From Streptomyces sp. NBC_01268 (GTDB lineage Bacteria > Actinomycetota > Actinomycetes > Streptomycetales > Streptomycetaceae), in the NCBI RefSeq assembly GCF_036240795.1, contig NZ_CP108454.1, positions 1,612,001 to 1,676,000 of the forward strand: DNA of 64,000 bases, written 5' to 3'. The notes below the pieces were generated by a model, which was given only the letters and a program-made list of their open reading frames with translations, was not told the origin of the DNA and made no database searches. This document shows positions 59,361 through 64,000 of this stretch, piece by piece. Position 1 is the first letter of the stretch. Every line of letters begins with the position of its first letter. The translations under genes were made by a program, and so were the position numbers.

Positions 59361-59796
59361 GGGTCCTCTCCTGTCGAGTCTGACGCGGCGGGTGCGGTGA
59401 CCTCGGGGGACGAGTGCTGCACCCGCCGCTTGACCTCAACACTAGGCAGCGGGGACGCCCCGGACGTCATGCCCGCGTACCGACTTCCGGGCCTCCGAGA
59501 GGATGACGCCCGTCCGCTCGGCGTACTCCCCTGGGTGGAGACGCCTCCCCCTGGCTCGGGGTCTTCCCCGAGGGGTGCGTGACCTCCCTCACGTCCCCGC
59601 GCGCGCTCCCGGGCGGCGAACCGGCCCCCTCCCAACTGTTGCGGTAGAGGCGGGCGTTGACACGTGGCGTGACTGACCGCCTCTCAAGTGTCGCCCACAG
59701 CACTGACAATCGATGCGGGCCCGAGGGCGCGGCCTGTGAGCGCACCGGGGCGGGGGTACGTAAGCTGTGCCACGTCGAACGGACGAGGGGACGGAC
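59361..59796. other. 436-bp divergent intergenic region
   Basis: Between the 55-aa gene (minus) and the protein kinase gene (plus). It contains an 8-bp inverted repeat AGAGGCGG (59646-59653) / CCGCCTCT (59677-59684) with TTGACA at 59657-59662 between its arms, and TAAGCT at 59761-59766 that could be a kinase -10. I see no gene in it. Confidence 0.5.
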
Positions 59797-61053
59797 ATGG
59801 CGATGATGCGGCTCCGGCGCGAGGACCCGCGGATCGTCGGGTCGTTCCGGCTCCACCGCAGGCTCGGAGCCGGCGGAATGGGAGTCGTGTATCTCGGCTC
59901 CGACCGGCGCGGACAGCGCGTCGCGCTCAAGGTCATCCGGCCCGACCTCGCCGAGGACCAGGAGTTCCGCTCCCGCTTCGCCCGCGAGGTGTCCGCCGCG
60001 CGGCGCATCCGCGGCGGCTGCACGGCCCGGCTGGTCGCCGCCGACCTGGAGGCCGAGCGCCCCTGGTTCGCCACGCAGTACGTCCCCGGCCCCTCCCTGC
60101 ACGACCGGGTCGCCGAAGAGGGCTCCCTGCGGGCCGCCGACGTCGCCGCGATCGGCGCCGCGCTCTCCGAGGGGCTCGTCGCCGTCCACGAGGCCGGGGT
60201 CGTCCACCGCGACCTGAAGCCCTCGAACATCCTGCTGTCGCCCAAGGGCCCCCGCATCATCGACTTCGGCATCGCCTGGGCCACCGGAGCCAGCACCCTC
60301 ACCCACGTCGGCACCGCCGTCGGCTCCCCCGGCTTCCTCGCGCCCGAGCAGGTCCGGGGCGCGGCCGTCACCCCCGCCACCGACGTCTTCTCGCTCGGCG
60401 CCACACTCGCGTACGCCGCCATGGGCGACTCCCCCTTCGGGCACGGCAGCTCCGAGGTCATGCTCTACCGGGTCGTCCACGAGGAGCCCCAGCTGCACGG
60501 CGTCCCCGACGCCCTCGCCCCCCTCGTCCGCGCCTGTCTCGCCAAGGACCCGGAGGAACGTCCCAGCACCCTCCAGCTGTCCATGCGGCTCAAGGAGATC
60601 GCCGCCCGCGAGGCGCAGGGGCTCCCCGCCGCTCCCCGGGCGCCGGGACAGCGGGAGCGGGACCGGGACCGGGACCGGCCCGAGGAGCGTCAAGCCGTAC
60701 GGCCGGCCGCGCGGCCCACCGAGCGGTACACCGAGCGGACCACCGAGCGGCACGGTGAACGGATCGTCGAGCGGCACGGCGAGCGCGCCGCCGAGCGGCA
60801 CGCGGAGCGCCAGGCCGACCGTGTCACCGAGCGGTCCACCGGTACGCAGGGGCGGGCCGGGAAGGGCCGTCCGTCCACCTCACGCGCCGGTGCGCCGCAC
60901 TCCAGGCCCGGCACCCGGCCCGGGGCCCGCAGCACCTCCACCGGACGGCGGCCCGCCAACCCCCGGCTGCTGCGTCAGCGGCTCTTCGTCTTCGTCGTGG
61001 TCACGCTGGTCGTCGCCCTGGGCATCGCCGCCGCGCAGGCACTTCAGGGCTGA
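59797..61053 (+). CDS. membrane-anchored Ser/Thr protein kinase (PknB-like catalytic domain)
   Basis: 418 aa. The kinase domain occupies about residues 15-265: RRLGAGGMGVVYLG (glycine loop), VALKVI (Lys), VVHRDLKPSNILL (catalytic loop), IIDFGIAW (DFG), GSPGFLAPEQV (APE) and the final Arg region DPEERPS. A low-complexity linker follows with about eight ER-containing repeats (TERTTERHGER and similar), then a single helix (RLFVFVVVTLVVALGIAAA) at the very end. There is no extracellular PASTA or other sensor domain. ATG at 59797; the GTG at 59767 is less likely. Confidence 0.93.
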   Translation: MAMMRLRREDPRIVGSFRLHRRLGAGGMGVVYLGSDRRGQRVALKVIRPDLAEDQEFRSRFAREVSAARRIRGGCTARLVAADLEAERPWFATQYVPGPSLHDRVAEEGSLRAADVAAIGAALSEGLVAVHEAGVVHRDLKPSNILLSPKGPRIIDFGIAWATGASTLTHVGTAVGSPGFLAPEQVRGAAVTPATDVFSLGATLAYAAMGDSPFGHGSSEVMLYRVVHEEPQLHGVPDALAPLVRACLAKDPEERPSTLQLSMRLKEIAAREAQGLPAAPRAPGQRERDRDRDRPEERQAVRPAARPTERYTERTTERHGERIVERHGERAAERHAERQADRVTERSTGTQGRAGKGRPSTSRAGAPHSRPGTRPGARSTSTGRRPANPRLLRQRLFVFVVVTLVVALGIAAAQALQG

Positions 61054-61141
61054 GCCCGAGCCGGGAGCGCGGAGCCCGGCGGGCCGGGCGGGCCGGGAAG
61101 GTCAGGACCGGGCAGGCAGGTCGGCCCGGCAGAACGAGCCG

Positions 61142-61161
61142 GGCAGGCAGGCAGGCAGGCA
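61142..61161. repeat. five GGCA tetranucleotide repeats
   Basis: Exact (GGCA)5 at 61142-61161, 7 nt past the stop of the minus-strand methyltransferase gene; a shorter GGCA pair lies nearby. Noncoding. Confidence 0.85.
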
Positions 61162-61167
61162 GGGAGA

Positions 61168-61986
61168 TCAGACCTGCGGGCGGCCGCTCGTCACCGCGTA
61201 GAAGGCGACCGCGGCCGCCGCGCCCACGTTCAGCGAGTCCACGCCGTGCGCCATCGGGATGCGGACCCACTCGTCCGCCGCGCGCAGCGCCTGCGTCGAC
61301 AGGCCCTCGCCCTCCGCGCCCAGCATCAGCGCCACCCGGTCCAGCCGGTGCGGGGCCGCCTCGTCGATCGAGGTGGCCCGGTCGGCCGGCGTGAGGGCGA
61401 GCAGCTTGAAGCCGGCCTCCCTGACCGCCTCCAGACCGCGCGGCCAGGTCTCCAGGCGGGCGTACGGGACCGAGAACACCGCGCCCATCGAGACCTTCAC
61501 CGAACGGCGGTACAGCGGGTCCGCGCAGTCAGGGGAGAGCAGCACCGCGTCCATGCCGAGGGCCGCCGCGCTGCGGAAGATCGCGCCGATGTTGGTGTGG
61601 TCGTTGACCGACTCCATCACCGCGACCCGGCGGGCCGTGCCCAGGAGCTCCGTCGCGCCCGGGAGCGGCTTGCGCTGCATCGACGCGAGCGCCCCGCGGT
61701 GCACGTGGTAGCCCGTCACGCGCTCGGCGAGGTCCGGCTGCACCGCGTACACGGGCGCCGGGACCTCGTCGATCACGTCCCGCATGACGTCGACCCACTT
61801 CGCGGAGAGCAGCATCGACCGCATCTCGTACCCCGCCTGCCTGGCGCGGCGGATGACCTTCTCGCCCTCGGCGATGAACAGGCCCTCGGCGGGCTCGCGC
61901 CTGCGGCGGAGCTCCACGTCGGTCAGCCCGGTGTAATCGCTCAGGCGGGGGTCGTCGGGGTCGTCGATCGTGATGAGTTCGGCCAC
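61168..61986 (-). CDS. TrmH/SpoU-family RNA 2'-O-methyltransferase
   Basis: 272 aa. The N-terminal substrate-binding domain (GLFIAEGEKVIRRARQAGY) is followed by the SPOUT knot: motif 1 NDHTNIGAIFRSAAALGM, motif 2 VALMLGAEGEGLS and motif 3 IPMAHGVDSLNVGAAAAVAFY, all characteristic of 2'-O-ribose methyltransferases. Whether the target is 23S rRNA or tRNA is not clear. GTG at 61986 matches VAELITIDDPDDPRLSDYTG; the open frame further upstream is compositional. Confidence 0.93.
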   Translation of the reverse strand: MAELITIDDPDDPRLSDYTGLTDVELRRRREPAEGLFIAEGEKVIRRARQAGYEMRSMLLSAKWVDVMRDVIDEVPAPVYAVQPDLAERVTGYHVHRGALASMQRKPLPGATELLGTARRVAVMESVNDHTNIGAIFRSAAALGMDAVLLSPDCADPLYRRSVKVSMGAVFSVPYARLETWPRGLEAVREAGFKLLALTPADRATSIDEAAPHRLDRVALMLGAEGEGLSTQALRAADEWVRIPMAHGVDSLNVGAAAAVAFYAVTSGRPQV

Positions 61987-62051
61987 GGGGTGATACTGCC
62001 TTGTCCGGGGTGTGGTGCCAATGTGCGGGGTGTTCGGGGTGCGCCGCGGCG

Positions 62052-63293
62052 CTACTTCGCCGGCTTGTCCGGGGACTCCGCGACCACGTCGCCGATGACG
62101 ATCACCGCGGGCGGGCGGACCTCCTGGGTCCGCACCGTCTCCGCCACCGTCGCCAGCGTGGCGTCCACCCGGCGCTGGGTCGCGGTCGTGCCCTCCTGGA
62201 CGAGGGCCAGCGGCGTGTCCGGGGACTTGCCGTGGGCGATCAGGGCCTCGGCGATCTTGTCGATCTTGTCGACGCCCATCAGGATCACCAGGGTCCCGGT
62301 GAGCTTCGCCAGCGACGCCCAGTCCACGAGGGAACGCTCGTCGTCCGGGGCCACATGGCCGCTGACCACCGTGAACTCGTGGGCCACGCCCCGGTGCGTC
62401 ACCGGGATGCCGGCGGCTCCCGGCACCGAGATCGAGCTGGAGATGCCCGGCACGACCGTGCAGGCGATGCCCTCGGCGGCGAGCGCCTGGGCCTCCTCCA
62501 TGCCGCGGCCGAAGACGAACGGGTCGCCGCCCTTGAGGCGGACGACCGACTTCCCGGCCTTCGCGTGCTCGATCAGGGCGTTGTTGATGGCCTCCTGGGC
62601 CATGAAACGGCCGTAGGGGATCTTCGCCGCGTCGATCACCTCGACGTGCGGCGGCAGCTCGTTCAGGAGGTCGCGGGGGCCGAGGCGGTCCGCGATCACG
62701 ACGTCGGCCTCGGCGAGCAGGCGGCGGCCGCGCACCGTGATGAGGTCCGGGTCGCCGGGGCCGCCACCGACCAGGGCGACGAAGGGGGTGCGGGCGCGGT
62801 GCGTCGGCGCCGCGATCGAGCCGTCGCGCAGGCCCTCCACGATCGCGTCGCGCACGGCGGCCGAACGGCGCGGGTCGTGGCCCGTCAGCACGGCCACGGT
62901 CACGCCCTCGCTGCGGCCGGTGGCCGGGGTCCAGGCGGTGGCGGCCTCCGCGTCGTCCGAGCGGACGCACCAGGTCCTGGTGCGCTCGGCCTCCGCCGAC
63001 GCCGCCGCGTTGGCGGCCGGGTCCGTGGTGGCGACGAGCGCGTACCAGGTGTCCGCGAGGTCGCCCTCCTCGTAGCGGCGCCTGGTCCAGGTGATCTCGC
63101 CGGCCTCGGCCATCGCCTCGACCGAGGGGGTCGCGGAGGGGGAGATCAGCGTGACGTCTGCGCCGGCCGCTATCAGCGCCGGAAGCCTGCGCTGGGCGAC
63201 CTGGCCGCCGCCGAGCACGACGACGCGGCGGCCCGAGAGGCGCAGTCCGACGGGGTAGGCGGGGTGCTCTGCGTTGGCGGCGTGGTCGGCCAT
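62052..63293 (-). CDS. cysG: fused precorrin-2 dehydrogenase/ferrochelatase and uroporphyrin-III C-methyltransferase
   Basis: 413 aa bifunctional tetrapyrrole enzyme leading to sirohaem and cobalamin. The N-terminal half has an NAD Rossmann motif VVVLGGGQVAQRRLPALIAAG. The C-terminal half is the SUMT domain: FVALVGGGPGDPDLITVRG, VVIADRLGPRDLL, VRLKGGDPFVFGRG and VPGISSSISVPGAAGIPVTHRG. ATG at 63293. The next gene is cobT on the same strand, placing it in a cobalamin context; the strongest naming alternative is cobA fused to a SirC-like domain. Confidence 0.92.
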   Translation of the reverse strand: MADHAANAEHPAYPVGLRLSGRRVVVLGGGQVAQRRLPALIAAGADVTLISPSATPSVEAMAEAGEITWTRRRYEEGDLADTWYALVATTDPAANAAASAEAERTRTWCVRSDDAEAATAWTPATGRSEGVTVAVLTGHDPRRSAAVRDAIVEGLRDGSIAAPTHRARTPFVALVGGGPGDPDLITVRGRRLLAEADVVIADRLGPRDLLNELPPHVEVIDAAKIPYGRFMAQEAINNALIEHAKAGKSVVRLKGGDPFVFGRGMEEAQALAAEGIACTVVPGISSSISVPGAAGIPVTHRGVAHEFTVVSGHVAPDDERSLVDWASLAKLTGTLVILMGVDKIDKIAEALIAHGKSPDTPLALVQEGTTATQRRVDATLATVAETVRTQEVRPPAVIVIGDVVAESPDKPAK

Positions 63294-63429
63294 GTGCGGG
63301 CGGCTCCTCGGAGGGGCGGTGCGTGTGGGCACCACGATATCGGTGACCAGGGCTTGTCACGCTGTGACGGATCTCCCGCCGGCGGGCGGCCGGCGTCGGG
63401 GACGCTCCAGGGCCCCGCTCAGGGGGGCC

Positions 63430-63468
63430 GACCGGGGCGGCCCACCCCCTGAGCGGGCCGCCCCGGTC
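63430..63468 (-). terminator. hairpin terminator after cobT
   Basis: 14-bp perfect stem GACCGGGGCGGCCC (63430-63443) and GGGCCGCCCCGGTC (63455-63468), about 60 nt past the cobT stop. Confidence 0.85.
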
Positions 63469-63524
63469 CCGTCTCCCCTCGCGGGAGCGGGGACAGCGGG
63501 GCGTTCCCTGTTCTGGTGCTGCTC

Positions 63525-64000
63525 CTACTTCTCCGTCACGCCCGCGGAGTCGAACGTCGCCACCTCGTGCATCGCGCGGGCGGCGCTCTGGACCAGCGGG
63601 AGGGCCAGGAGCGCGCCCGTGCCCTCGCCCAGACGCAGGTCGAGGTCGACCAGCGGGCGCAGGCCCAGCTTGTTCAGGGCCGCCACGTGGCCCGGCTCGG
63701 CGCTGCGGTGGCCCGCGATGCACGCCGCCAGGGACTCGGGCGCGATGGCCCGGGCCACCAGGGCCGCGGCTCCGGTCGAGACGCCGTCCAGGATCACCGG
63801 GGTGCGCAGCGAGGCCGCGCCGAGGATCAGGCCGACCAGCGCCGCGTGCTCCAGGCCGCCGACCGCCGCCAGGACGCCGATCGGGTCCGCGGGGTCCGGC
63901 TCGTGGAGGTCGAGGGCGCGGCGGACCACGTCCACCTTGCGGGCGTGCATCTCGTCGTTGATGCCCGTGCCGCGGCCGGTGACCTCGGTCGGGTCGACGC
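63525..64000 (-). CDS. cobT: nicotinate-nucleotide-dimethylbenzimidazole phosphoribosyltransferase (5' end outside window)
   Basis: Activates 5,6-dimethylbenzimidazole to alpha-ribazole phosphate for the cobalamin lower loop. Only the C-terminal 158 residues are present. They include the conserved GRGTGINDE, GGLEHAALVGLILGAASLRT, VILDGVSTGAAALVA (catalytic region) and GHRSAEPGHVAALNKLGLRP, with LGEGTGALLALPLVQSAARA at the end. The start codon lies beyond the right edge. Confidence 0.94.
   Translation of the reverse strand, partial: VDPTEVTGRGTGINDEMHARKVDVVRRALDLHEPDPADPIGVLAAVGGLEHAALVGLILGAASLRTPVILDGVSTGAAALVARAIAPESLAACIAGHRSAEPGHVAALNKLGLRPLVDLDLRLGEGTGALLALPLVQSAARAMHEVATFDSAGVTEK

Noticed and set aside
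59151..59582. 143-codon plus-strand frame between the small membrane gene and the kinase
   Set aside because: It is antisense to the 55-aa gene and has no recognisable features; the small gene has a ribosome site and terminator.
63294..63524. Possible cobalamin riboswitch near cysG and cobT
   Set aside because: No B12-box-like element was visible; the conspicuous hairpin there is the cobT terminator. The true 5' side of cobT lies outside the window.

Overview
The window is a piece of a very GC-rich actinobacterial chromosome, almost certainly a Streptomyces or close relative. Support comes from strong third-position G/C bias, many GTG starts, TAnnnT-type -10 boxes with little -35 conservation, and the sporulation gene ssgB. 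From memory the gene order resembles the aroB-to-cobT core segment of S. coelicolor (about SCO1494 to SCO1555); this was not checked against a database. I see no transposase, integrase, phage structural gene, rRNA or CRISPR array, so this is core chromosome rather than an island.

Layout. (1) 1-10.4 kb, minus strand: the shikimate genes aroQ(partial)-aroB-aroK-aroC and aroE, then mltG (septal/hyphal peptidoglycan), ruvX, alaS and two small membrane genes. Most junctions overlap by 4 nt or abut. (2) 10.5-21 kb: a regulator-like ATPase that lacks its DNA-binding end, rpsD divergent from a DUF2470 gene around a good iron-box match, rarA, a VKOR-like membrane protein, hisS, a metallo-hydrolase, a membrane-anchored cyclophilin and a DUF349 protein. 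(3) 21-37 kb, minus strand: relA, apt, secF-secD-yajC, ruvB-ruvA-ruvC, yebC, pdxT-pdxS, a LemA-like protein, a lactonase-like metallo-hydrolase, and the phosphatidylinositol mannoside start genes pimA-acyltransferase-pgsA. (4) 37-47.4 kb: an EF-G-like GTPase, an unassigned membrane protein, a HIT hydrolase, a K+ channel, thrS, a two-gene unit of unknown function (391-aa protein plus DUF4365 nuclease-like protein) and a divergent DnaQ-type exonuclease. (5) 47.4-57.6 kb: two isolated tRNA-Val(CAC) genes, a large membrane protein, ssgB, a CGNR zinc-finger regulator, a DsbA-like protein, a double-GNAT protein, pabB-pabC, then a tRNA-Gly-Cys-Val-Val-Val cluster. (6) 57.7-64 kb: a zinc-ribbon protein, an APH-fold kinase, a 55-aa membrane protein, a Ser/Thr protein kinase, a TrmH/SpoU methyltransferase, a sirohaem/cobalamin SUMT fusion and partial cobT.

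Themes. Chorismate synthesis (aro) and its use for folate (pab) lie in the same window. The secDF-yajC, ruvABC and relA-apt sets are standard actinobacterial linkages. pgsA-acyltransferase-pimA supplies the phosphatidylinositol mannoside anchor. Perfect long hairpins without a U-tract are placed consistently at the ends of transcription units. Several genes (rarA, pabB, the APH-fold gene) have a -10 box 7-8 nt before a GTG and are probably leaderless. The best candidates for new biology are the iron box shared by rpsD and the DUF2470 gene, the DUF4365/391-aa/exonuclease cluster, the regulator without a DNA-binding domain, and the structured leader with an overlapping leaderless upstream ORF before the DUF349 gene.
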